From Strigops habroptila (taxonomy: Eukaryota > Chordata > Aves > Psittaciformes > Psittacidae): a DNA stretch of 64,000 bases. Position numbers and translations under genes: made by a program. The notes under the pieces are model-generated. The model was given only the letters and a program-made list of their open reading frames with translations. It did no database searches and was not told where the DNA came from. Where the stretch lies: the NCBI RefSeq assembly GCF_004027225.2, contig NC_046360.1, forward strand, positions 1,538,001 through 1,602,000, read 5' to 3'. Below, piece by piece: positions 11,901-22,300 of the stretch (position 1 is the first letter of the stretch; every line of letters starts with the position of its first letter).

Positions 11901-14900
11901 AGATAAATTTCACCTCCAAATGGACTATTCCATAAATGTCCATTTTGTAGTTTTCAAACCTCTTTCATGGGTCAACTCTTACAGATAAGAGTGCTTAGAC
12001 GGACTGTTGTTCTGTGGCTGTATTTCAATCCGTATATTCAATGGACTTAGGAATGCAAAAGCCCTCATGAAACTGGGATCACTACGAAGTCAGTGTAAAT
12101 TTGCTTATGGAAACCATTTTTCATGCTTTAGATTCCCTGCCCTATTGATTCATTTCTACCACAAAAGAACAGCTTTGTAAACATAATGAAACATCTTCCA
12201 TTTCTAAACAGACACTTTATTCTTGACACACTTAGGAATGGAGGCAGCCTATGGGACTCCTGATAGAAGACATCACCTCCAGCGAGTGCACATCGAACAA
12301 ATGTGTCACACGGGGCTGACGATCCCGTTCGTCTTCTAGTGAAGAGGTAAGGACATGAAATAGTTCATGAGCATCCTATTAAATAGAGGCATAAGACTTA
12401 GAGGAAGCAAAAGCAAAAGACATCAAAACATACACCAGGAGTACTGATACACAAACAACTATGGCACTGTAGTAGGAAATTAAGGGAAAAATTACTGCTT
12501 AGAGCCCACCTTCTATATTAATAGTAATTATTTGGGCATCTGCTGCAGTTTTGCCAAACAGCTTTTTCTGTACAGCAGAACTTCATAACAGCACATGACT
12601 AAAAATATTCTGGGCCATATAAACACACAAGAAACTAGAACACTTGGAGAAAAAAAGGAAAAATGAATGCAGAAACGCCTGCTTTCCTTGACTGGAATAA
12701 CAGCACAATTGCAATCTGTGCTGTTTGCTTTGGCTCTGAAATAGAAAAGATTGAACCATGGTTTATGAGTGAGATAACTAATTGAGTTCATTGGCCCCCT
12801 GGACTTAGGGGCTGAAAACACTGAAAATCTTGGCTGTTACATGTAACTAAATTTGGAAATGCCAGTGGAGCCCATCCCTTGAAGCAGTGGCATAGCCCCG
12901 TTATCTACAGTGAGGTTAGGGCTCCGCCTGTTAAACTTTAATATTGCTGGCTGCATTGTACCAAATCTGAAGGTAATTAAGTATGAGGTCCTGAAGCAGG
13001 CAGGGTTTCATGGACAAATGTGTAAGCAAACTGAAAACACCATTCATCAATCACATGGTTGTTTTCCTTCACTTTTTAAAGCAAACTTCACTGCAGCAAA
13101 GATGCAGATTTGACACTCAGGGCTTTTAGTATTACAGCTTCAGTTTTCTCTTAGTCCACGTCTGAGCACTGAGGTGAGCATCAGGCAGTCTAACGTGAAT
13201 TCTGTACTCACCTGCTCTTCGAATGATGAGATCTGCCACCTGTACATTCTTAGAACTTCTAACAGGCAGCTTGCATCCAGGACATCATCTTCTGCTGCCT
13301 CTTGACAGGACAAAGCTGGAGACAGTGCATGTAAAAATGTCAGCAGGAGCCACAAAGAACAGTTACAACACAAACCTTTCATTTAGACTGTATGTTACTT
13401 GTGCGTCATATAATTGATGACAGGAGAGTTATTCTTATGACAGGTAGACAATGACCATCAAGCTAATGTGATTAATTACCATTCCCATCTGACTCAGGCT
13501 GACTGACCTCACCCATTTCCTCAGCTAACACCTATGCAAAGTGAACGGTTTCTCAACTATAATATAAACACTAATAATAGAAACACTGCGTGGAAAGACA
13601 AGTTTTTACTGGTGGATTGGGTAAAAAATGGTACTTTAGACGGCACAGAAACCTTTACATGCCCCGTCATCCTTCCACCAGTTAAATGTACACACTTAAC
13701 TGGCACCATTTTAGTATGAACAACATCCCAAGACAGGAATACTTCCAATGGAAGTTTACAACAAAACCCTGTGAGGAAAGCCAGGGTGAGCCAACAGATT
13801 CCTTAAACATTTTGAGTGCTTAAATAGGAGGTAACTGATCCATGAACTTGTCACAGGGACAAGTCTGACACGGGCCACCAAATGGGGCCTGGAGGCTTTA
13901 ACATTTTAATCCAAGATCATACAAAGTATCTCATTTAATAGTTCCTGGTTTGGGTAAAATAGCAAGCTTGGAAAAAAATGCTTAAATTATTTTATAATGC
14001 ATTCTTTTATAGAGAGTTCTGAGTGCCCATCTAACTGCGATAATATTTTCATATTTAATTATGCTGAGTCCATATGATACTGGTTTAACCCTTAATACTC
14101 TAAAGAGCAAATACATTAAAGCGTGTGGCACTGGGTTCCATAACCTCATTTTGAGCACCCCTGTTGCCCTCTACCTCAATTTATTCAACCTGCTGGCAAA
14201 CAGCTTCTCCAGAGCAATGTGCATGATGCTGGGGTGGCTGCTTCTCCACTGAATTCAATACTTGAATTAAAATTAAATTAAAAAGAGAGTACAAGGCCAC
14301 AGGAGCTGCATTTCTTTAGGAAAGGAGGTGAGGAACAATAACATTTATACTAAATATTTCCTTCTTTGTTAATTGCAACATGGAAAACATTGAAGTACCT
14401 CTCAAGAGACGCAGCAGTGTGACTGACAGGTACTGGTGCTCAGTGGACTGGCTCTGCTCTGTCTTGTACTGTGCTGTGAATTCCTCCAACCACTTGATGA
14501 AAGATGGGCAGGAGGATAAGCCTTGCAGCAAAGAGTTCATGAAACACGTGTTTCCCAAGTTCAGAAGGCCAGGTACAAGCCCTGCAAACAGAAATGAGGG
14601 AGTTGACAACATAAAGTCGAGGGAAAAGTGGCTATTTTTCAGTAGCAAGCGTTGTGTTAGGTATTAAAATGAAATTATCTCAGTTTATTTAGTACTTGTA
14701 CCCAAGGAAAGCAGAAGACCTTGGTGTGTACGACAGCACACTGCAATGTGTTTATATCCACTGTGGTCTCTGAGACATCAGTGTCATATATTTAAATTTT
14801 CCTGGAAAATACTCTTTCTTTCCTGGTAGGAACAGATTTCTATCAGCAACACTAAGGCTCAGCATTATCTGCAAGTTACCCTACGAACTATAGCATGTTG

Positions 14901-16168
14901 GCTTACAAAATATGGATAGGAGTCCCCAGTTGTGCAAGTTTATAGGAGCCCACGGGGTCAGTGCTGCCCCATTGCAGCTTCAGCCCGGTTTGGTGCAGCT
15001 TTCTCTTTGGTTCACATCAGCAGTTTGTGATTTAATCTCCTGGGCTGCCAGGGATTGATAAGAAATATTTCTGTGCAGCTCTGCTCAGCACAAGCCCTTC
15101 GCTTCTCTTGTGCTAAGGTTCAGTAAGGACATGTTTGGTTTGCATTCCAAAATGCTAAATAAAGGGTGCTATCTGCAGCTTGTCACAAGACATGAAAATA
15201 TGTCTAGTGAGTCAAGGTTTTAGAAAAAAATAAGTGTGAGTGGGGACAGGACAAGGAGGAATGACCTTAGACTGAAGGAGGGGGGATACAGGTAAGACAT
15301 TAGGCAGTTTTTCCCTGTGAGGGTGCTGAGGCGCTGGCACAGGGTGCCCAGAGAAGCTGTGGCTGCCCCACCCCTGGCAGTGTTCAAGGCCAGGTTGGAC
15401 AAAGGGGCTTGGAGCAACCTGCTCTAGTGGAAGGTGTCCCTGCCCGTGGCAGGGGGTTGGAGCTGGATGAGCTTTAAGGTCCCTTCAACCCAAACCAATC
15501 TGTGATTCTATGAAAAACGCCAACTGGTACAGTTAATACAGTGCATAAGTAACGAGACTCCTCTGCTCAATACATATATTTTAAATTGGCCGCACTTCTA
15601 AACAGGACAGTGACTACAGTTTATCCTGTCACGATAAAATCACCTCCGGAACGTAACGACATGAACCAGGCACGTTCTCCCAGCCCCAGGCGCGGGGCCG
15701 AGGTGCCGGGGCTCGTCCCCTGCTCTCCTACCTCTCCTGCGCCTCTTCCTCTCGGTGATGGGCCCCCACAGCACGTACATCCCCGCGGCCAGCGCCGCGG
15801 CCACCCCCCCGATAACGCCCCAATTCTTCATCGCTTTGTGCCTGTAACGGGAACACAAACAACCGACAACCGGCGGTCGGCACCTCCGGCTGCACCGACA
15901 CGGGGCCGGGGGGCGCCCCGGAGGCTCACACCGCTCCCCCTGCTTTAACGTCCAACCCCCGGCACCGCTCCCGGTGCGCGGTGCCTGGCCCGGGGAAGCG
16001 AAGGGCCGGCCGCGGCCGTTGCCTCTGCCACCCCGCCCGCTCCCCCGCCGCCGCTCCCGCCCGCCCCGAGCCCCCCGCCCGTCCCGTCCCCGCTGACCTG
16101 GCGGCCGCCCCAGCCCGCAGCAGCCGCCGCACGGCGCCGCCCGCCTCCGCCACACCGCCCAGCAGCAT
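5993..16168 (-). CDS. USP30: USP30, mitochondrial outer-membrane deubiquitinase
   Basis: Thirteen coding exons on the minus strand give 508 aa (human 517): 16098-16168, 15732-15841, 14399-14581, 13212-13315, 12277-12375, 11516-11558, 11157-11251, 10403-10462, 9595-9681, 8912-8992, 7881-8100, 7283-7391 and 5993-6257. All introns are GT-AG and all phases agree. USP30 cleaves Lys6-linked ubiquitin on mitochondria and restrains Parkin-dependent mitophagy. A single membrane anchor lies at about residues 30-50, followed by a basic stop-transfer run (ERKRRRR) facing the cytosol. The USP Cys box NLGNTC has its nucleophile at C73. Zinc-ribbon pairs are C229/C232 and C279/C282. The His box GHFVTY gives H443, and S468 (LWISDD) is the family's unusual Ser in the triad (human C77/H452/S477). 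The exon 9 and exon 11 acceptors have weak pyrimidine tracts. The N-terminal 24 residues and the Pro-rich insert before the His box diverge from human, as expected. Confidence 0.97.
15241..15516 (+). mobile_element. CR1 LINE 3' end in USP30 intron 2
   Basis: About 276 bp of CR1 3' region. It runs from the AGGACAAGGAGGAATGACCT-like segment through GGTGCTGAGGCGCTGGCACAG to a terminal TGTGATTCTATGA. It is 5'-truncated as usual and lies antisense to USP30. It is moderately diverged from the other copies in the window. Confidence 0.9.
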
Positions 16169-16330
16169 CGCCCCGCCGGAACCAGGGCCCCGCGGGCGGG
16201 CGGGCGGCGGAGCGCAGCGGGCGGCGGAGCACCGGAAGTGGCGCGGATAGGGGGGCCTGTTACAGCGCGGACCGCCCCTAGCAACGGGCGGCGGTCGCTA
16301 AGGGACGCACGGGCCTGCGCCGGGAGCCGG
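16169..16330 (-). promoter_or_regulatory. USP30 promoter / CpG island edge
   Basis: The DNA just upstream of the USP30 ATG is extremely GC- and CpG-rich and has no TATA box. ACCGGAAGTG at 16231-16240 is a consensus ETS/GABPA site, 63 bp upstream of the start codon. GABPA sites are common in promoters of genes for mitochondrial proteins. A CR1 insertion begins at about 16403 and limits the unique upstream sequence to roughly 235 bp. Confidence 0.6.
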
Positions 16331-16402
16331 AGCCGGGGCGAGCCCCGCGCTCGGCGCCACCCGCGGCAGTGCCGGGGTTAACGTGGTGCCTGGGAGCATG
16401 GA

Positions 16403-16670
16403 GGGACAGGGCAAGGGGAATGGCTTTAACCTGCCAGAGGGGAGACTGAGATGAGCTCTGAGGCAGAAGCTCTTCCCTGTGAGGGTGCTGAGGCGCTGGC
16501 ACAGGGTGCCCAGAGAAGCTGTGGCTGCCCCATCCCTGGCAGTGTTCAAGGCCAGGTTGGACACAGGGGCTTGGAGCAACCTGCTCTAGTGGAAGGTGTC
16601 CCTGCCCGTGGCAGGGGTTGGAACTGGAGGAGCTTTAAGGTCCCTTCCAACCCAAACCGCTCTATGATGC
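16403..16670 (+). mobile_element. CR1 LINE 3' end upstream of USP30
   Basis: This 268-bp CR1 fragment begins with the AATGGCTTTAACCTGCCAGA segment and ends at CTCTATGATGC. It is very similar to the copies at 22195 and 48118, so it is from the same young subfamily. It lies 235 bp upstream of the USP30 start codon, oriented away from USP30 transcription. Confidence 0.92.
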
Positions 16671-18343
16671 TGTGGTTGAGGGACCCCGCTCCACTTGCTC
16701 TCCACCTCGTGCTGTCAGTTTTGTTTCTAACGGATACACTTTGCAATTGTTTAGAGCAAGAAGTGTTCCACACCCGTGCCAGGAGGCACCGGGAGTGCTT
16801 CAGGCAGGACCGGCACATGCAGGTTTTGAGAGCACCTCGAGGTGGCAGCGGCTGATCGCCTCCGTGGGCCTGGCAGGTAGCAGGCTCCTTCCTCACACCG
16901 CTTAATTCTAATGACCCTTGATATACAGTGTCTGATATACAGTGTCCTTGTGGATGAGCCCTGACGCTGCTCCGCCTGTGCCAGAGGCTGTTGGCAAGAG
17001 GGGAGCAGTCTGGACAGCAAAGGAACAGCAGCACAAGGCTGAGAGGCACCGGGGAGCAGCAGGCAGCAGGAGGGTGTGAGGAGATAAAGTCATCCTGACG
17101 GCTGCAGTGTCTGTGGGCAATGTACCATCCTCACAGCTGCCTTGTGCACGTTAAATACAGAAGAGAAAGGAGCCTGCGTGCTCAGAGGTCTCACAGCCCC
17201 AACTCACTGGAAAATTGGACCTTATTTAGGAAAGAAGTAATACACAGTAATGCTGTGTTCTGAAATGAAAGTTGGTGCTTATGCAATGAATACGAGAGCT
17301 AAAACTCTGCTTGAAAAATGCCATTTTCTAGCAAGTTTTGAGGAGAAGCAGCCCAGAGCCTCTGTGAGCTCATGTTCTGTGGCTAAATCTCACCCTGGAG
17401 CAATGTCAGGCTGCTCTGGGGAGACCTGAGCTCTGCTCCCCTCCAGAACCTTCCGCTCAGTAACTCCTCCCATTGCACTGACTTCATCACCAGAACCTTA
17501 CCCTGTGAAACAGGGCAGACCTCTTGGATCGTATAAAACATTGAACTATTCTTTAACCCACGTTTTAACAGGAAACATAAATCTTTACAACCAGGAAGGT
17601 GTAGGCAGACCGGTTTTGTCTGCTGGGGCCTTTTGCTTTTTAGTTGCTATGGGCCAGCCGCCTTTCATTCCAAAGAAACCCCTCAGCTCCCTTGTGGCAA
17701 CAAATCCCTGTGGTTCTTCAGCCCAAAGGCCTCACCACCCAATTCAAAGAGAAGTGACAGGGTGTGAAACCAAAGGGTGAGGTTCTTCATGGAGATCTGT
17801 GCCTCAATGGCAAGAGGTGACAGAGACTGGAGAGCAGAGGGAGGCAACAAACACACCCTGGGCACGTTCTCAAGCTTGTTCTCTGAAAAAGCCTGGGTTT
17901 GAAATGTTTTTGAGAATCTATTGCAGAATATGTATGCATTTCATGCAATTAAAACTGGGGTTTATCACACTTTTAGGGTATTACTATTCAGTGAAGGAGC
18001 CTTGTGAAAGAGCCCTCGTGTGCCTGAGGTACCCGCATGGTCCTGTGTGATCGGCAGGGGATACACGGGTACCTCAAACGGAGCCAGTGTCTGTGTGTAG
18101 GCATCCACATTCCACTCCTAGACACAAACTGTGTGTTAAACAATTGGTCTCTCTATTTCAAGGAAGCTGAAACCCCAGCTAGGTCAGCTCCAAGCTTATA
18201 TGTACTAAAACCTGTGAGGATTTTCAATATTTAGCATCCCAAACTGTATCTGTGTGACAGCTGAACAGCCCCCATTCACCAGCCGAAGCCTGTTTGGTGT
18301 GTCTGAGCTAAGGCCAAGGCTCTTGTGTTCCCTGATCCGAATT
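16671..18343. other. USP30-SVOP intergenic segment, nothing recognised
   Basis: This is unique DNA between two CR1 fragments in the head-to-head interval between USP30 and SVOP. I see no exon with a credible splice context and no RNA gene. A short direct repeat, TGATATACAGTGTC with a near copy, occurs at about 16919-16945. Confidence 0.5.
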
Positions 18344-18575
18344 CGTCCAAAGCCCCTCTCCAGGTTTCCTGGAGCCCCTTTAGGCACTGGAGCTGCTCTA
18401 AGGTCTCCCCTTCAGGAGCCTTCTCTTCTCCAGGCTGCCCCAGCCCAGCTCTCTCAGCCTGGCTCCAGAGCAGAGCTGCTCCAGCCCTCGCAGCAGCTCC
18501 GGGGCCTCCTCTGGCTCCAACATCTCCACCTCCCTCTTGTGTTGTCCCCGGGAGAGCCCTCGCTGCCCCTCGGGA
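18344..18575 (-). mobile_element. CR1 LINE internal fragment, minus strand, lacking its 3' end
   Basis: Read on the minus strand this is the segment of avian CR1 just upstream of the usual 3' tail. It runs from GGAGGTGGAGATGTTGGAGC through GCAGCCTGGAGAAGAGAAGG to CTCCAGGAAACCTGGAGAGG. It stops before the 3' UTR and the octamer tail. It is the only minus-strand CR1 piece in the window, and its other end runs into the CpG-rich SVOP promoter region, so the 18575 border is approximate. Confidence 0.75.
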
Positions 18576-18579
18576 GCGG

Positions 18580-19336
18580 GTGCACCCCGGCCCGCTCGGC
18601 TTGGCTCTCTCCGGTCCGTTCCGCTCCTCCCGGCCTGTGCCGCTCCCGGGCTCACACCCGCCCATGGGCCGGCGGGCACTCGTGGAGCCCCGAGGGGGTG
18701 AGGAACGGCGCTGAGCCGGGAGCCCGGCTGGCAGCCACCGGGGCAGGGACCGGGACCAGGACCAGGACCGGGACCGCCGGCTGGCTGACGGGCCAAGGCT
18801 GGCCGCCGAGCCGGGCCGGGCCGGGCCGAGCCGAGCCGAGCCGAGCCGGGCCGAACCAGGCCGGGCTGAGCCGAGCCGTGCCGGGCCGGGCTGAGCCGAG
18901 CGGAGTTAGGCTGAGCCGGACGGAGCCAAGCCGGGCTGGGATAAGCCGGGCGGAGCCGAACCGAGCCGGGCTGAGCCAGACGGAGCCAAGCCGGGCCGGG
19001 CTTAGCCGGGAGGAGCCGGGCTGAGCCGAACCGAGCCGAGCCGGGCTGAGCCGAGCCGGGCTGAGCTGACCCGAGCGGAGCCGGGCGGAGCCGGGCTGAG
19101 CCGAGCCGAGCGGAGCCGGGCTGAGCCGGGCTGAGCCAGACGGAGCCGAGCCGGGCTGGGCCGGGCTGAGCCGGGCGGAGTCAGGCTGAGCCGGCAGAGC
19201 CGAGCCGAGCGGAGCCGCTCCCGCGCCGCGCGGTGCGGTGCCGCCGCCGGCGGAGCTGTCCAGCCGCCTCCCGCAGCCCCAGCCAGCCCCGCCATGCGAG
19301 AGCGATGAGAGCAGCGCCCGCAGACGCAGCCCGGCA
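18580..19336 (+). promoter_or_regulatory. SVOP promoter region / CpG island
   Basis: A strongly GC- and CpG-rich block lies directly before the SVOP start codon and continues past exon 1. Most of it is the pentanucleotide array at 18805-19217. Only about 120 bp of unique sequence (19218-19336) lies between the array and the ATG, so the 5' UTR and core promoter must lie there or inside the array. No TATA box is visible. Confidence 0.55.
18805..19217. repeat. GC-rich pentanucleotide tandem array (GCCGA/GCCGG/GCTGA)n
   Basis: About 413 bp made of some 80 imperfect 5-bp units, mostly GCCGA, GCCGG, GCTGA and GCGGA, arranged as higher-order 10-20 bp blocks. Because the unit is 5 bp and nearly stop-free, long open frames occur on both strands (RAEPS-type repeats on plus, SARL/SPAPPG-type on minus). 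These are not genes. The array abuts the SVOP 5' UTR. An adjacent run of GGGACC/GGACCA hexamers lies at about 18745-18777. Confidence 0.9.
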
Positions 19337-22300
19337 ATGGAGGATGATTTATTCCAGCTCAGACAGCTGCCGTGAGTAGCGGCGGCAGGGGAGCGGGCTG
19401 CGGGGGTATGGTGAATCCCGGCGGTTTTCCCGGGCGTTATCCCGAGGCAGTGCCTTAGGCCCCGGGAAGCAGGCCATTTTCCTTGTGTAGCCGCCCGGGT
19501 TCAGCATCCTGGGGGCACGCAGGGATCCCTTCGTTATATAAACCCACTCGAGCTTTATTTTTTTGCACCAACTTGGTGGTGGTAGAAATGGGGAGGGGTG
19601 GGATAAACCCATGGGAGCCCAAAAGGGTTAGTTCGAGAGGAAGCATTCCCGTTGCATTTGCAAGGTGGATTGCATCCGTAAATAACGCTGTGCTGGGGAA
19701 GGCATCTTCCCGGCTCCCTCCTTCGTGCCATGAACTGATGGCAGCTCGGAGCCCTTTTGCGGAGGTGTGTTTGGGGTGAGTACCACCAATATTTGCTCAC
19801 TGCATGTCTCGGAGAAGCAAACATTGCTGCACCAGGAAGATGCTGGTGTTCCCAAGAACTCTCTGCTGTTGGGATGTGGTTGCTGGAGCTGTGCAGAAAG
19901 GCGATAAAAGCATCTTCACACCAGCATTTCCTTTCCTTTTCAGGAATGCAAAATGCTTCCTTTAAAAACAGTTCTCCTAATGCTCCATTATCAGGTGCTT
20001 TAAAGCATATTCCTATTTATAAATCATTCACTGCAAGGCAGGGAATTAATGCTTTAAGTTGATTTTAAATATTAATGAGCTCATGTCAATGACGGAGCAA
20101 AGTGTCCCATAACATTCCGAATAAGTTGGGGACATGGACACGAACTCTGGTTGTTTTCAGATACTTGGTTTGGGTGCTGTCAGCTCGGCAGTGAAAGGAA
20201 TAAGAGAGGACTTCATGAGGCCATTTTTCCCAATTCTTATTTTTTTTAATAAACCACAGAAAGCTGTGGGTGTGAGGAGATGTATTTGGTGCTGCGAGAG
20301 CCTGCAAACAAATGCAGCTCTCAGACATCTCAGCTGCAAGGAATTCTGCAGGGATGGAGCAGTAAATGCCACTGGGTGCTTCTTTCTTCGTTTGTGTCAA
20401 TTTGTCTCATAAGTTCCTAAGTGCTAAACATCTGTTTGTATTTGGTGCGATGAGGAATGTGGCCGGGTAGCTCTGTACTCACATTGCCTTTGGAGTATTT
20501 ACAGTTTTCAGGTCACTGCCTTTGCGTAGCATCTGGAACCACCATCTCCTGCATGGTCAGCCCTAAAAGTCCACTTCAAACACATACTACAAAATGCAGG
20601 GGGGTTGTGATCGGGTGCTTTGAAATCCAGAAGGATTTTATTGGCACTTTTATTTTGCCTGTGGCTTACAACAGCTACCAGTGTAGGTTGTATGAATGAT
20701 TTTCAGGCATATCCCATGGAGTAACAGCACTTCAGACCTAAAATCCAGGGAAGAGGTGTCCATATCTTCAGCACCCAGCTGCTGAGTTAGAGTAATAGTC
20801 TTCCTCTAAAAAAATACATATGTAAAAGTTTACATCCTGTGTAGTTAAACCGGGCGCTTGTAAAGCTCTTGCAAATAAGACATGAATGGGATTTGGATAT
20901 TAATTGCCCTTTGTAATAAAAAAGTCATTTGTGGGCATCCACGTTTCAGTGTGTGTTTGCTGAGGGTGTATTTTGTAGGTCATATGAGGATTGTACCTTC
21001 AGTGGCAATTTTAATGTGAGAGTGATAATTACTTGTGTTTGTCCTATAGGTCAGCAAAAGAAGCTCCAAACCATGAGAGCTGAGCTAAGGTTAAATACCT
21101 AAGAGAATTGAAAATTGAGTTTCTCAATGGAACTAAATAGGAACCTGAACTCAGAGGAGTTTCCTTGTTTATCTCTTATGAGTGGAGGATCTCTGCATAC
21201 CTCAGTCAGAACCTGAGATAACCCCTAGCTTCACTGCAGTCAGTGGTGGGTTTTTGTTCATTTCTAAGAGGCCTGGGGTGTTGTTCTGTGCTCTTCTGTC
21301 TAAGACCTTCAAACGTTACCTTAGAAAACACAGTTTGTGGCTCTGTTGTTTGTCTGCCAAGATGTAGAGGCCAGAGAAAAGCTTCCAGTTCCCTGCTGCA
21401 GATGAGAGCATTACTAAGTAGTACCAGGAGTATTTGCCCCATGCAGGTCTTGGAATGCCCTGTGTACCTGAAAGAATCACCCCCATCATCTCAAAGCCAG
21501 CAAAGCAGCTTGTCCTAAAGGTGAGAACCTCACAAAGTGGTCAATGGGCTGCTCTCTCCATCCAGGTTACTGCCAGAATATCATTAGTGAGTATGTGCAA
21601 TTCCCCAGATGGGATGTGGTCAGGGAAGTCACATGTATATGTGCCAGGATTGTGAGGAGAAAAATAATAATGGTGGTTTATGTTTGTACCACAGTGAAAT
21701 CCTAATCTGGACTGGATGGGTGGTGATGTCCAGGACTTCTCTTTGTAAAAGCCTGATGGGTGACTGAGGTGTTCATTCCTCCATCCTCTTGTCCACCCTT
21801 GGACCAAGATCCATTTACAGGAGTAGATTGCCCATCACTTTGCCCTTATATTCGGTATTAATTGTGTCACCAGCACTTGTAAGAGAAAGTAAGAGTTGAG
21901 ATCTTGCCAAGTAGGAAAAGTCTTTCAGCTCACCTTTAGAAATGCCATTCCATGGCACTTTGCTGCAGCTGCACTTGGCAAGGATGCTGATAGTTTAGTT
22001 TTGCTGACCCTTAAACCAAAGGATTAAGCTGAAGTTCAAGAGGCTTCTGCTACTCTATTGTAGAGTTAAATGCTCAGGTGTTGGAAGTCAGAAGAGGCAG
22101 TAGGAGGACTCATTTCATCTATTTCCAAAGAACTGTTTCACTGAAGCCTAAGAAATTGTCAGTTTCCGAGGTGAAAGAGTTACACCGATGTTTAAGGGGG
22201 AATGGCTTTAACCTGCCAGAGGGGAGACTGAGATGAGCTCTGAGGCAGAAGCTCTTCCCTGGGAGGGTGCTGAGGCGCTGGCACAGGGTGCCCAGAGAAG

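Noticed and set aside
15640-16284. 214-codon minus-strand open frame over USP30 exons 1-2
   Set aside because: It is a read-through of USP30 exon 2 into GC-rich intron 1. The spliced gene model explains the conserved part.
18254-19024. 256-codon plus-strand open frame with RAEPS-like repeats (and a counterpart on the minus strand at 19002-19337)
   Set aside because: It is made of antisense CR1 sequence and the 5-bp tandem array, which is stop-poor in several frames on both strands. No coding evidence.
19250-19270. REST/RE1-like half site GAGCTGTCC near the SVOP start
   Set aside because: Only half of the 21-bp RE1 motif matches, so it cannot be called from sequence alone.
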